Source: Clostridia bacterium (GTDB lineage: Bacteria > Bacillota_A > Clostridia > Christensenellales > Aristaeellaceae). From it: 30,590 nucleotides of DNA. The translations under genes and the position numbers were made by a program. The notes below the pieces were generated by a model that saw nothing but the letters and a program-made list of their open reading frames with translations, did no database searches and was not told where the DNA came from. The first letter of the stretch is position 1; every line of letters starts with the position of its first letter. The stretch is from contig JAFWQM010000023.1 in assembly GCA_017509065.1 (NCBI GenBank), positions 1-30,590 on the forward strand. Direction: 5' to 3'. Shown here in pieces: positions 1 to 10,000 of the stretch.

Positions 1-402
1 CTGATAGATGGTGTTGAAGGGCTGAAACTGGATGCCGGTATTCCTGTACAGGCGTGTAAAGCTGATTTTTTCATGCACCTGCGGGATTGACGCTTCCGTC
101 CGGCTGTCCCGATAGGCGTAGCAGGGCAGCACAGGTTCGTCATCCCGCAGCAGCACATAATCCACGCCCCAGGTGTCGATGGACAGGCTTTCGATATTGG
201 GATACGCTTTCAGTGCTTGGTCTATGCCTGCCTTTACGTGGGCTTCCAGCGTGACCATATCCCATATCAAATGTCCAGCTTGCTCCATGACGCCATTAGG
301 AAAGCGATAGACTTCCTGTGTGCGTATTTCTCCATTCTCCATCCAGCCTACGATGTGCCGCCCACTAGACGCGCCGATGTCGATGGCGAGATAATACTTC
401 AT
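1..402 (-). CDS. rhaB: Rhamnulokinase, N-terminal part (cut by window edge)
   Basis: Translating the minus strand from ATG at 400-402 gives 134 residues that stay open to the window edge. FGGY-kinase features are clear: an N-terminal phosphate-binding stretch IDIGASSGRH at residues 7-16, then SIDTWGVDYVLL at about 82-93 and the TGIQFQPFNTIYQ motif at the very end, a combination typical of rhamnulokinase. The enzyme phosphorylates L-rhamnulose with ATP in the cytoplasm, the second step of L-rhamnose breakdown. AAAGGAG lies 8 nt before the start. It is the last visible gene of the minus-strand operon with the symporter, GH78 and GH3, 51 nt after the GH3 stop, so released rhamnose would be used directly. 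The C-terminal three quarters is outside the window. Confidence 0.93.
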   Translation of the reverse strand, partial: MKYYLAIDIGASSGRHIVGWMENGEIRTQEVYRFPNGVMEQAGHLIWDMVTLEAHVKAGIDQALKAYPNIESLSIDTWGVDYVLLRDDEPVLPCYAYRDSRTEASIPQVHEKISFTRLYRNTGIQFQPFNTIYQ

Positions 403-453
403 CGGATGCACTCCTTTACGCTTTGTCTGCCTGTTCCCGATATTTGAAACAGC

Positions 454-2802
454 CTATCCCTTGATTATTCTCACGATTCCGCGGAAGAAGTGCCCGTTCG
501 CTATGTCCAGCATGCCCTGCATGATGCCGTCCCGGAGCCCGCCGGAGGTTTGCATGCTCCGCAGGGAGCTTCCGGCGCTTGAGGCCATCATCATCCGAAA
601 CTCCGGATTACCATAGTCCGCCTTGCCGCCGAAGCCTTTGGCGATGGTTTTCTCCACGGCCTTATACATGATCTTCATAATGAAGGAATAATCCTTCATT
701 TCCTCCACGGAATTGTCCATGGTGAAGAAGCCCTTTTTCAACACTTCGGGGGCATAGGACCTGCCCATGGCGGATTCAAGCAGGGCTTGCGTAGGCGCGC
801 CCATGCAGGTTTCGTAGAAACTCCCATGCTGCCATTGCGGAACGGGAAGGGCAGCGCCGTCCCGATGAACTGACTGCCGCAGGGGAAGATCGCGGCTGCT
901 GGACCCCACGCAAATTGTATAATCGCCGACCGGAACCTTCCATCCATCCTGCCAGACAGAAAAGTCCCGGTCCGTCAGGGTGAACTGTACGGTTTTCTTT
1001 TCCCCTGGGGCGAGGTTTACCTTCTGGAATCCTTTCAGCTCCCGCATGGGGCGGTGCAGGCCGTTCTGAGGCGCTTCCAGATAAAGCTGCACGATCTCCG
1101 ACCCGGTACGGTTCCCGGTATTCTGTACGGTCACCGTAACGGTATTTCCATCCACCCGAAGATCAATATACCTAAATTTTGTATAGCTCAGCCCGTAGCC
1201 GAAGGGCCAGCGGACGTCTTTCCCGGCTTTGTCATAATATCGGTAGCCAACATATATGCCCTCCAAGTACAGGGCGTCTTTTGTTTTTCCATAGGAAGAA
1301 GCAGAAACGCAGTCTTCATAGCGCAGGGGCCAAGTTTCCGCCAGTTTGCCAGAGGGATTGGCTCGGCCATACAACAGGTCCACAATGGCTTCGCCACCCG
1401 CCTGACCGGGCAGACCCATGTACAGGATGCCCTTGACCTGATCCGCCCAAGGGCATTCCACCGGGGCGCCGCAAAGCAGCACCACCACGGTGTTTGGATT
1501 TGCGGCGGATACGGCCTGGATCATCCGGTTATGGCCTTCTGGCAGGGCCATGCTTTCCCTGTCGAAGCCTTCGGATTCATACCGTCCGGGCAAGCCCGCG
1601 AATACCACAGCGGTTTTTGCCGCTTTCGCTGCCGTGACCGCTTCGGCGATCAGCGCGTCCGTGGTATCGCCCCGCTCGTCACAGCCCGGGGCATAGGAAA
1701 CGCCGGGCAGGAAATCAAGGGGCTGGCTTAAGTGGGTCGGGTTGATATGGCTGGAACCCGCGCCCTGATAGCGCAGGGATTGCGCCATGTATCCGATGAT
1801 GGCAATGCTATCACCCTCCCGTAGCGGCAGAATATCATCCTGGTTCTTCAGCAGCACAGCGCCGGAAAGGGCGGCTTGCTTCGCCAGAGCATGATGGGCC
1901 TCATAATCGCAGGAGGAAGCTGGCTTTCGTGTTTCGGCAGCATGGAACACAAGCCGCAGCACACGTTCGGCGCATCGGTCAATATCCTCTTCCGCAAGGC
2001 TGCCATTCTGAACTGCTTTCAGCGCGTCCTTTTCCATATACGCGCTGCCGCCCGGCATATTCAGGTCACAGCCCGCCCGGAATCCCTTGATGCGGTCGTT
2101 CATGGCGCCCCAATCGGTCACCACCAGCCCTTCAAAGCCCCATTCGTCCCGCAGAATATCGGTAAGCAGTTCTTTGTTGTCACTGCAATGAACGCCGTTC
2201 AGCTTGGGATACGCGCACATTACCGTGGCGGGCTTGCCTTCTTTGACAGCGATTTCAAATGCGGGCAAATACAGCTCCCGCAGGGTACGCTCGTCCATGA
2301 CGCTATCAGAATTAAAGCGGCAGTGTTCCTGGGAATTGGCGGCGAAGTGTTTCAGGCTGGAACCCACGCCCTGCCCTTCCATGCCTCGAATGAAGCTGGC
2401 AGCCAGCTTGCCCGCCAAGTTAGGGTCTTCGCTGAAATACTCAAAATTACGCCCACAAAGGGGATTGCGCTTCAGGTTCGCCCCGGGGCCCAGCACCAGG
2501 CCCACCCCCTGGTCTTTCGCTTCTTCCCCAATCGCCGCGCCGATTCGCCCGAGCAAGTCCATATCCCAGCTTGACGCTGTGGTGACTTCGGCGGGAAAGC
2601 AGGTGGCGGGGCGGGATGTATTGACGCCCAGCATATCCGCCGCGTTCTCCTGTTTGCGCAGGCCGTGGGGTCCGTCGCACATGAACAGGGAAGGAATGCC
2701 GTATTTCTCGTATGCCTTGGTTTCCCAGAAGTTGGCGCCGGAGCAGAGGGCAATCTTGTCCTCCAGGGTCATGCTTTTGAGGATGGCTTGTATATCTTTC
2801 AT
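454..2802 (-). CDS. GH3 beta-glucosidase-type enzyme, cytoplasmic
   Basis: The 782-residue product has the usual GH3 order. The barrel domain carries CDGPHGLR (42-49), GRNFEYFSEDP (117-127), KHFAANSQE (151-159) and the nucleophile D230 in VVTDWGAM. The second domain carries the probable acid/base E411 in ESEGFDR. A fibronectin III-like domain follows (about 555-655). A tail of roughly 100 residues, partly helical, starts near FTMDNSVEEM. There is no signal peptide, so it should act inside the cell, removing terminal beta-linked glucose or a similar sugar; the exact substrate cannot be read from sequence. GGAG sits 6 nt before the ATG, and the GH78 gene ends only 12 nt upstream. Pairing with GH78 fits stepwise removal of rhamnose then glucose from rhamnoglucosides (inference). 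Confidence 0.93.
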   Translation of the reverse strand: MKDIQAILKSMTLEDKIALCSGANFWETKAYEKYGIPSLFMCDGPHGLRKQENAADMLGVNTSRPATCFPAEVTTASSWDMDLLGRIGAAIGEEAKDQGVGLVLGPGANLKRNPLCGRNFEYFSEDPNLAGKLAASFIRGMEGQGVGSSLKHFAANSQEHCRFNSDSVMDERTLRELYLPAFEIAVKEGKPATVMCAYPKLNGVHCSDNKELLTDILRDEWGFEGLVVTDWGAMNDRIKGFRAGCDLNMPGGSAYMEKDALKAVQNGSLAEEDIDRCAERVLRLVFHAAETRKPASSCDYEAHHALAKQAALSGAVLLKNQDDILPLREGDSIAIIGYMAQSLRYQGAGSSHINPTHLSQPLDFLPGVSYAPGCDERGDTTDALIAEAVTAAKAAKTAVVFAGLPGRYESEGFDRESMALPEGHNRMIQAVSAANPNTVVVLLCGAPVECPWADQVKGILYMGLPGQAGGEAIVDLLYGRANPSGKLAETWPLRYEDCVSASSYGKTKDALYLEGIYVGYRYYDKAGKDVRWPFGYGLSYTKFRYIDLRVDGNTVTVTVQNTGNRTGSEIVQLYLEAPQNGLHRPMRELKGFQKVNLAPGEKKTVQFTLTDRDFSVWQDGWKVPVGDYTICVGSSSRDLPLRQSVHRDGAALPVPQWQHGSFYETCMGAPTQALLESAMGRSYAPEVLKKGFFTMDNSVEEMKDYSFIMKIMYKAVEKTIAKGFGGKADYGNPEFRMMMASSAGSSLRSMQTSGGLRDGIMQGMLDIANGHFFRGIVRIIKG

Positions 2803-2814
2803 GGCGTGCTCCCG

Positions 2815-5349
2815 TTATACTTCGTAGGTCATGGAACCCGGTTGCTGCATGTGTTCGCTGCCGTCCGGCAAAAGCACCAGCGCTTCGCAGTTGGCGGGAA
2901 CGGTGACGGTGAATACCGTTTTTTCATCCTGTTTTTCCCATCCGCTTTCGATGGCGCCGTAGATGCTGTCATACCGGGCTTTCGCGTGGGTGAAATGTCC
3001 GCCGGGCTGAGGCGCGATGGTGAAATGGTTTTCCCCGTCCACCCGGATGCCACAGCAGGTGTCAAACAGCCATTCGCACACCGCGCCTTTGGAATAGTGG
3101 TTCAGGGAGCAGATGCCGCTGTCGGACTTGGGCCCTTCCCAGCCCTCCCAGATGGTCATGGCCCCGGATTTGGGCATGGACAGCCACCCGGGGATTTCTT
3201 CGTTTTCCAGCAGGCGGTAGGCGTATTCAATGTCCATGTCTGCCAGCACGTAGAGGATCATGGGCGTGGAAAGAAAACCGGTGCCCAATCGCCATCCGTA
3301 ATGATCCAAGGCTTGAATGAGCCGCTTTTTGGCGAAGGCTGTTTGTTCTTCGTTCAGCAATTCCATGTACAGGGGACGCACCAGCTTGGCCTGCCGGTCA
3401 GTGTCCAAGGTAAATTTGGGGGTGGAGACCATTTCCTGATAGGCTTTTTTCGCGCCTTCGCTGTATTCTTTCAGCATGGCGACGGGTTCCGTTTTCCCCA
3501 ATATCCCGCAAACTTCCGCCATGACGCCCAGCACCCAAGCGGTATAGGCGGTGGATTCCTCGGGATGAGGCTCGGCAAAATCCGTCCACACAAAGGCTTT
3601 CACGTCCTGGGGTTCGGCCCATTCGCCGTAGGACTGACCCGCGTTGACGGCATACCTTCTGTTTTCTTTGGAAATACCCATAGGTTTGGAATAAATACCG
3701 CCCCACTTCCCGCAGCGGGAGATCATGAACTTCGCATATCGGAGCATATTTTCGTAGTTGTCTTCCAATATGCGCCTGTCGCCATACTTTTGATAGAAAC
3801 GATACGGCATCAGGATGCCCACGTCCGCCCAGCCAACGGAGCCGTTCATCACATTCATAAACCAGTCCTCGTTGGCGTAAGGCGCGATTTGGGGCAGCTT
3901 GCCGTTTTTCCATTGGCGGTCAAACACGTCCTTGAGATGTTTCCGGGCAAAGGCCGCGTAATCCGCTAAATAGCTGGCCGTGCCGAAGAACACTTGGCTG
4001 TCGCCCGTCCAGCCCATGCGCTCCCTTGTGGGACAGTCGGAGGGAATGTCGGTGGAATTGGATTTCAGCGACCATTCCGTGGCCTTGTAAAACTGATTGA
4101 CCAGGGGATTGGAGCATTCAAAGGAGGACGTGAAGGGGAAATCCGAGTACAGGGCGATTTGGGTGAAGTCGGTGGGTTCAAAGGGGATATTCGTTTCGAT
4201 CAGGGCGTACTGGAAGCCGCCGTAGAAAAACTTGGGTTTGTATTCGTTCAGGCCCTCCTTGCAGGTATAGGTGAATTCCTGCAAAGGGGAGGCTTTTCCC
4301 CGGGTGACGCACTGGATATTCTTTTGGGTAAACTCGCCGTCATCATCCAGCATTTCGCCCAAGCGGATGTGAATTTTCTGCCCCTCGTGTGCATTCAGGC
4401 GGAAAGAAAGATAGCCGCACAGGTTCTGGGGGAATTTCAAAACGGTTTTGCCGCTGGGTGTGGTGATCTTTTCCACGGGTTTGAAATGCTCGTGTTCCGT
4501 TACGAATACATTGTTGGATGCGGTGAGGGGAACGGAAAATTTGCTGGGTTTCGCGCTTCCCGCGTAACTGGGCTGCTTGTTCGCGTCCACGATTTCCCCG
4601 TCCTCGTTATCCGCAAAGCGGATAGGGCCGTCATTGCTCCATTGCCAGCTTCCGTTGGTGACCACATATTGGGTCTCTCCATCCGCATTGGTGATTTCCA
4701 ATTGAACGATCAGTCGGGTGACCGTGCCGTAGGTGCAGGTGCGGCCCTTGGCCCCGCTGGAGCCGCGATACCATCCATCCGCCAGTTCCACCGTGAGTGC
4801 ATTCAGACCGGTTTCGATCATGTCCGTTACGTCATAGCTTTGGTACTGCACGCGCTTATGGTAATCCGTGGAGCCGGGGGCCAGGATGAAGTTCCCCACC
4901 CGCTCCCCATTGATCCGTGCTTCGTACTCTCCGCAGGCAGAGATATACAGCCGGGCTTTCCTGATCGTTTCCTCCGTGTAAAAGCGCTTGCGGAAGCAAT
5001 CTACGGGAGAACGCTCTTTCTTTTTCGGCCTGTAATCGCCGGTGATCCACTGGGCTTTCCATTCCGAAATGCCCATTTCAAAGAACGCTTCTTCGCTCCA
5101 ATCGCCCGGTTCGTCATTTTCATCCCACAGCCTGACCTTCCAGTTCACCCGCTCCCGGTCGGATAAGGGATGCGGATAGTCCGCGTGCATGGAAGCGCTT
5201 TCCACCTTGCCGCTGTCCCATTTTTCCGTAATGATCTGATAGGCGGTTTGCTTGACGCCATTATGGGCGTTCCACATCAGGCGGGGATGCTGGATGTCGA
5301 TTCCCAGCGGATTCGTCAAATACTCGGTTCTCAGCCTGACCGCGTTCAT
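2815..5349 (-). CDS. GH78 alpha-L-rhamnosidase
   Basis: The 844-residue protein has the full GH78 layout: an N-terminal Ig-like domain, a beta-sandwich (about 115-290, with ARINGERVG), a second beta domain (about 295-405), the alpha/alpha barrel (about 405-750) and a C-terminal beta domain. The catalytic motif [13 protein letters not shown] spans 438-450; D438, E443 and D450 match in spacing the Bacillus RhaB carboxylates Asp567, Glu572 and Asp579 as I recall them. E735 in TIWEGW, followed by SLNHYSKG, matches the general-base position. It hydrolyses terminal alpha-L-rhamnose with inversion. There is no signal peptide, so it is cytoplasmic. Its ATG overlaps the symporter stop in ATGA, with AAAGGAGG upstream, so the two are translationally coupled. 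Confidence 0.95.
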   Translation of the reverse strand: MNAVRLRTEYLTNPLGIDIQHPRLMWNAHNGVKQTAYQIITEKWDSGKVESASMHADYPHPLSDRERVNWKVRLWDENDEPGDWSEEAFFEMGISEWKAQWITGDYRPKKKERSPVDCFRKRFYTEETIRKARLYISACGEYEARINGERVGNFILAPGSTDYHKRVQYQSYDVTDMIETGLNALTVELADGWYRGSSGAKGRTCTYGTVTRLIVQLEITNADGETQYVVTNGSWQWSNDGPIRFADNEDGEIVDANKQPSYAGSAKPSKFSVPLTASNNVFVTEHEHFKPVEKITTPSGKTVLKFPQNLCGYLSFRLNAHEGQKIHIRLGEMLDDDGEFTQKNIQCVTRGKASPLQEFTYTCKEGLNEYKPKFFYGGFQYALIETNIPFEPTDFTQIALYSDFPFTSSFECSNPLVNQFYKATEWSLKSNSTDIPSDCPTRERMGWTGDSQVFFGTASYLADYAAFARKHLKDVFDRQWKNGKLPQIAPYANEDWFMNVMNGSVGWADVGILMPYRFYQKYGDRRILEDNYENMLRYAKFMISRCGKWGGIYSKPMGISKENRRYAVNAGQSYGEWAEPQDVKAFVWTDFAEPHPEESTAYTAWVLGVMAEVCGILGKTEPVAMLKEYSEGAKKAYQEMVSTPKFTLDTDRQAKLVRPLYMELLNEEQTAFAKKRLIQALDHYGWRLGTGFLSTPMILYVLADMDIEYAYRLLENEEIPGWLSMPKSGAMTIWEGWEGPKSDSGICSLNHYSKGAVCEWLFDTCCGIRVDGENHFTIAPQPGGHFTHAKARYDSIYGAIESGWEKQDEKTVFTVTVPANCEALVLLPDGSEHMQQPGSMTYEV

Positions 5350-6890
5350 GCCTGCGCCTCCTTTTCATGCCTCGCCTTGATTTCAGCCTGTTCCCTGGCG
5401 ATGTTCTTTTCCACGTTCAAGAACCACAGGATCACAGCCAGGATGATGCCCGTGAACACTTCCAGCCCTACAAAGGCGAAGGAGATCACCCAATTGACGC
5501 TGGCTGGCTGCGCCATGGCGACGGTCACCACGCCGTCCGCCGCGGGCTTCAGGCTTTCCAGCGCCACCTGCGCCGTCCAGCCATTGGCAGTTAGCGTGGA
5601 CGCGGCCGCTTCCGCGCTTTCAGCCGCAATTGGGGCAATGTATCCGGCTCCGGCAAGCATGGAGTTGAACACGCCCGTCATGATACCCACCATGGCCACG
5701 GCAATGATGTTATAAATACTCATGGCCGCGCCGTCCATGCGGATGTTCTTGCGCCATTCCAGGTGATCCAGGCAGTCGGCGAACAGGGCCATAAACACAT
5801 AGGCGCAGGGCAGGCCGCCGATGTTTTTGATGAACTGACCTGCCAGCACCACATACAGGCTGGTGGGGAACAGCCAGCAAATCAGACTGCCCAGGGCGTA
5901 GAGGATAAAGCCCGCCATGGTCACGTTCCGCTTGCCGAATTTCTTTGCCAGCGGCCACACAGCGAAGATGCCGATCCCCATGGGAATGCCGCCAATCACA
6001 GAAACCAACATCTGTGTGATGCCGTCGTTGTAGGTGCCCAAAACATAATTGCAGTAATATACCAGACCCAGATTTTTGAGGGTGGTGCCGATGGTGTACA
6101 CCAGGAAATAGACGTACATTAGCACCATATATTTGTCTGTGAACAGGGTTTTGATCTGCCGGCCGAAAGAAAGCGGACTTTTTTCCTGTTCCTCCCCGGC
6201 GCCTTCCTCGGTGACTCGTTCCTTGGTAAAGTAGTATTCCAACAGCGTCAGGGGCAGCGCGATGATGGAAAGGATCGCCATCAAACTGATCCACTTGCTC
6301 TTGTCCACGCCGATCATGGGCATGATGAGCATGGGGAACAAAAGCGCTACCAAAATGCCGCTCATCATGATGGTGGTGATCTGGTTGAACACGGAAAGGC
6401 CCCCTCGGGCCGTGCCGTCCCGGGTGGACAGGGGCACCATCAGGTTGTGGCTCATATTGAAGATGGTGTAAGCGAAGGAATAGAACAGGTTATAGGAGAT
6501 CATCACCCAAAGTGCCTTCACTGTATCGCTTCCCTCGGGCACGGTAAAGAGCAGGATGCCGGTGACCGGCACCAGGAACGCGGACAGCAGCAGCCAGGGG
6601 CGGGCCTTGCCCTGCCTGGTGCGGGTGCGGTCGATCACCTGACCCATCACGATGTTGGTCACGGCGTCGATCACCTTGGACACGATGGGAAAGATAGTCA
6701 GGAACATACCGCCCCACAAGGGGGTCAGGTTCAGCACGTCCGTATAATAGACGTTCAGATAGGTAGCCAATACGGCGTTTAACAGCAGGGCACCGGCGGG
6801 GCCCAGCAGATAGCCTAACCATTTTTCGGATTTTGTGACGGTATCGCTTTTCACGCGGCTGTTGAAGATGGGAGCGGACAGCTTTTCCAT
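5346..6890 (-). CDS. GPH-family sugar:cation symporter
   Basis: The 514-residue membrane protein has about twelve hydrophobic segments. The GPH (MelB-like) signature is clear near residues 75-100: DAVTN, then [19 protein letters not shown]. This family imports glycosides or pentosides with Na+ or H+. I chose the ATG at 6888-6890 (MEKLSAP) because AAAGGAG lies 6 nt upstream; an in-frame ATG at 6908 would sit before that site and has no ribosome binding site. It is the first gene of the operon with GH78, GH3 and rhaB, so the likely cargo is a rhamnose-containing glycoside or rhamnose itself (inference). A promoter with a candidate AraC operator lies immediately upstream. Confidence 0.92.
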   Translation of the reverse strand: MEKLSAPIFNSRVKSDTVTKSEKWLGYLLGPAGALLLNAVLATYLNVYYTDVLNLTPLWGGMFLTIFPIVSKVIDAVTNIVMGQVIDRTRTRQGKARPWLLLSAFLVPVTGILLFTVPEGSDTVKALWVMISYNLFYSFAYTIFNMSHNLMVPLSTRDGTARGGLSVFNQITTIMMSGILVALLFPMLIMPMIGVDKSKWISLMAILSIIALPLTLLEYYFTKERVTEEGAGEEQEKSPLSFGRQIKTLFTDKYMVLMYVYFLVYTIGTTLKNLGLVYYCNYVLGTYNDGITQMLVSVIGGIPMGIGIFAVWPLAKKFGKRNVTMAGFILYALGSLICWLFPTSLYVVLAGQFIKNIGGLPCAYVFMALFADCLDHLEWRKNIRMDGAAMSIYNIIAVAMVGIMTGVFNSMLAGAGYIAPIAAESAEAAASTLTANGWTAQVALESLKPAADGVVTVAMAQPASVNWVISFAFVGLEVFTGIILAVILWFLNVEKNIAREQAEIKARHEKEAQA

Positions 6891-6940
6891 GGGCGTCTCC
6901 TTTCTCATGTCACGGGGGGAAGGAATCTTGGGATGATTTG

Positions 6941-6969
6941 ATTATAACAGAGAACGGCGTTCAAGTATT
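6941..6969 (-). promoter_or_regulatory. Promoter of symporter-GH78-GH3-rhaB operon
   Basis: On the minus strand a perfect -10 TATAAT (6941-6946) is preceded, after 17 nt, by AATACT (6964-6969), a poor -35. A good -10 with a poor -35 abutting a repeat operator is typical of an activator-dependent promoter. The giant GH3 promoter has the same AATACT-17-TACAAT layout. The leader to the ATG at 6890 is about 45 nt. Confidence 0.72.
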
Positions 6970-7004
6970 GCATATTTGTCGCAGATTTCCCGTGCCTTGT
7001 CGCA
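6968..7004. promoter_or_regulatory. Candidate AraC operator upstream of symporter operon
   Basis: Two copies of TTGTCGCA on the plus strand, at 6976-6983 and 6997-7004, are exactly 21 bp apart, and a partial copy TTGCA lies at 6968-6972. Direct repeats two helical turns apart adjoining the -35 are the classic AraC-family arrangement. The same layout, at the same distance from the -10, occurs before the giant GH3 gene. Assignment to AraC regulator 1 is inference from its adjacency to that second copy. Confidence 0.65.
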
Positions 7005-7010
7005 AATATC

Positions 7011-7050
7011 AAAAGCGCTTCCTCTCCACTCAAATGAGCAGAGAGGAAGC
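7011..7050 (-). terminator. Intrinsic terminator of the giant GH3 gene
   Basis: A 10-bp perfect stem (7017-7026 GCTTCCTCTC with 7041-7050 GAGAGGAAGC) encloses a 14-nt loop that itself can pair CTCA with TGAG. On the minus strand the stem is followed by a short T run (plus-strand AAAA at 7011-7014). It lies 21 nt beyond the stop codon of the giant GH3 gene and isolates it from the symporter operon promoter just downstream. Confidence 0.75.
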
Positions 7051-7070
7051 AAGGAAGGTATGTCAAAGAA

Positions 7071-10000
7071 TCATTCGTCCACGATCACGATGACCGCGTT
7101 TTGGAGGAAGGAGGCGGGCACGGCGGAGCCGTATTCCGCGATCACGTCATTGATGTTGGAAACGTAGGTTTCGCCTGTGGCTTCATTGGTCAGGTCGCCG
7201 TTGGCGATGTAGGGCAGCGGTTCGCCTTTCACGGTGAGGGCCTGGCCTTTGGCCGCCTGCACCGCTTCGCCGTTCAGCGTGACTTCCGCCTGGTTGTGAC
7301 CGCAGCCGGAATATGCCACGTCGCCGGGGCCGGCGAAGATCAGCTGAACGATGCAGTAAGGAATGTTGGTGCTGCCGATGACCTTGCCTACATACAGCTT
7401 GCCGTTTTCAGAGTCAAGCTGGCAGTCGGTGGTGATTTCCGCCTTGATCGTATTGTTTTCCGCCACCTGATAGCGCTGGGAACCGGTCAGGCCGCCGATG
7501 GAAACTGTGGCCGCGCCCACAGGCTTCACCACGGACACATTCATTTTGCCTTCATAAGCGCCGTTTGTCTGCGTGGTGTTGGTGCCGCCCATGCCGCCCA
7601 CGTTCACGATTAGCTCGGCGTCAGACAGCGCGGCGCTCTTATCTGTCACACTGACTGCCAGTTCATAGGTGGCGCTGTTGCCATCCATGAAAGCATAACC
7701 CTCGCCTAACATGGAGCCCGCGTAGAACTCGCCGCCGTGAGACCGGACGGTTTCGGCATTCAGGGTGATCTTCGCGTCGGTGACATTACAGTTGGTAATG
7801 ATGTCGCTCCAGCCGCCCGCCACCAGGCCGCTGACCGCCGCCCAGGCGCTGGCCCGACTCTGAGCGTTTGCGTCGCTGACGGTTACGGACACAACAGGTT
7901 CGTTCACTGTAATATTTGTCAGTTTAGTGCCGATGTCAAACCCGGCGACAACGGCCGCGTAGGGGGTCGCGTCTCCGTCCGATTGGATGGTGACGGCGGG
8001 CTTGTCGATAACCAAATCGTGGATGTCCGCTTTGGCGGCAGCGCCGAACAGAGCGGCTTCGCTGCCGGAGTAGGAACCATCGTTCCGCCAGACGATGCCT
8101 TCTGTGGCAAAAACGGAAGTATCCACTTCAAAGTTCCCGATGGTGAGGCCGGTCAGCTTGTGTCCAGCCCCATCCAGGGTGCCCCGGAAGGCATACGTCC
8201 AATAAGGGGCGTTGACAGTTTCGTAGTTGGAGAAATACATGCCCACGGGAATCCACTGAACTTTGGTCAGGTCGATGTCCCCGGCCAGGATGTAGTAACC
8301 ATACAAATCCTCGCCCATGGCTTGAAGCTCTGCCGCATTATGGATCAGGGTGGGTTCCGCCCAGCGGGCGAAGACGGTAACAGCCGTACCATCGGTGCTT
8401 TCCAGCTTATCAATGGCCGTGCCCGCGCCGCCGTACAGGCTGGAAGCGCCCGCAGGCACTTCATAGGGAGAAACACCTAAAACCAGGTCATTTTTGGTGA
8501 CGTTGGGCCGTGTCTGCCAGCCAGCAAAGGTATAGCCTTCCTTCACAGGAATTTCTGTTTCGGGCAGCGTGGATGCGTCTGCCGTTTCGATGGTGGCATA
8601 CACCGTGCCGTCAGCATCCATATATTGAATGGTGTATGTGACAGGTTCGGCAGCGCTGGGAGCGGTCTGTTCCGCCGCTGCTGTTTCGCCCACTTCCACC
8701 TTGGGATGGCAGACCGTCTGCGTGTTGGGTTCCTTCACTTCACAGATCCAAACGCCATCCGCCAGGGTGATGGGAATATCGTCCCCGCCATCGGGATGCA
8801 GGGTCAGTTCGGTTTCGGAAATGCGTTCCCAAGTGCCGTGGGCGGATTCGATGCCGTTGTTTTCCCCGCCGTAATCATAGGCGACAGTGAAGGTATTGTC
8901 CGCATTGATGTTCACATGGCAGCCCAGCCAGAAATCCGCAAGATCATACAATTCCATGCCGGTTTCCGGGGTGATGGAGGCAAGGACGGCGGTTTCAGCC
9001 GCGCCTACTTCCGCCTTGGGATGGCACTTGGTCTGGGTGTTGGGTTCGGTGACTTCGCAGGCCCACACGCCGTTCGAGAGGGTGACGGGAATATCGTCCC
9101 CGCCTTCGGGATGCAAGGTCAGTTCGGTTTCGGAAATGCGTTCCCAAGTGCCGGAAGCGGATTCGATTCCGTTATTTTCTCCGCCATAGTCATAAGCGAC
9201 GCTAAAGGTGTTGTCCGCATTCACATACACATGACATCCCAGCCAGAAATCCGCAAGATCATACAATTCCATGCCGGTTTCGGGGGTGATGGAGGCAGAG
9301 ACGGCAGGTTCAGCCGTACCAACTTCCACCTTGGGATGGCAGACCGTATGGGTATTCGGTTCAGTGACTTCGCAAGTCCACGCCCCGCCTGTCAGTGTCA
9401 CGGAAATGGGATCGCCGGATTCCGGCTTCAAAGTCAATTCTGTATCGGACACTCGTTCCCAAGCACCGTTAAGCGATTCGATACCGTTGTTTTCTCCGCC
9501 ATAGTCATAAGTGACGCTAAAGGTGTTGTCGGCATTTACATATACATGGCAGCCCAGCCAGAAATCAGCAAGATCATACAGTTCCATGCCGGTTTCCGGG
9601 GTGATGGAGGCAGAGACGGCAGGTTCAGCCGTACCAACTTCCACCTTGGGATGGCAGACCGTATGGGTATTCGGTTCGGTGACTTCGCAAGTCCACGCTC
9701 CGCCTGTCAGCGTTACGGGAATGGGATCGCCGGATTCCGGCTTCAAAGTCAGTTCGGTTTCGGAAATGCGTTCCCAAGTGCCGTGGGCGGATTCGATGCC
9801 GTTGTTTTCCCCGCCGTAATCATAGGCAACAGTGAAGGTGTTGTCCGCGTTGATATTCACATGGCAGCCCAGCCAGAAGTCCGCCAGGTCGTACAGCTCC
9901 ATGCCGGTTTCGGGAGAAACTTCATTCGCCTTTTCTTCCGCCGCAGGCTGCGCTTCGGGAGCGGGCGCTTCCGTAACGGCAGGCGCTTCCGTAGTCTGGA

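Noticed and set aside
217..447. Small plus-strand open frame at the left edge
   Set aside because: It is the antisense shadow of rhaB, which is supported by conserved kinase motifs and a ribosome binding site.
8655..9914. CRISPR-like or non-coding repeat array
   Set aside because: Period is 315 bp with no unique spacers, and the frame is preserved throughout, so these are protein repeats.
8655..9914. PETG in each repeat as a sortase signal
   Set aside because: It is internal, lacks the leading Leu and is not followed by a hydrophobic segment and basic tail.
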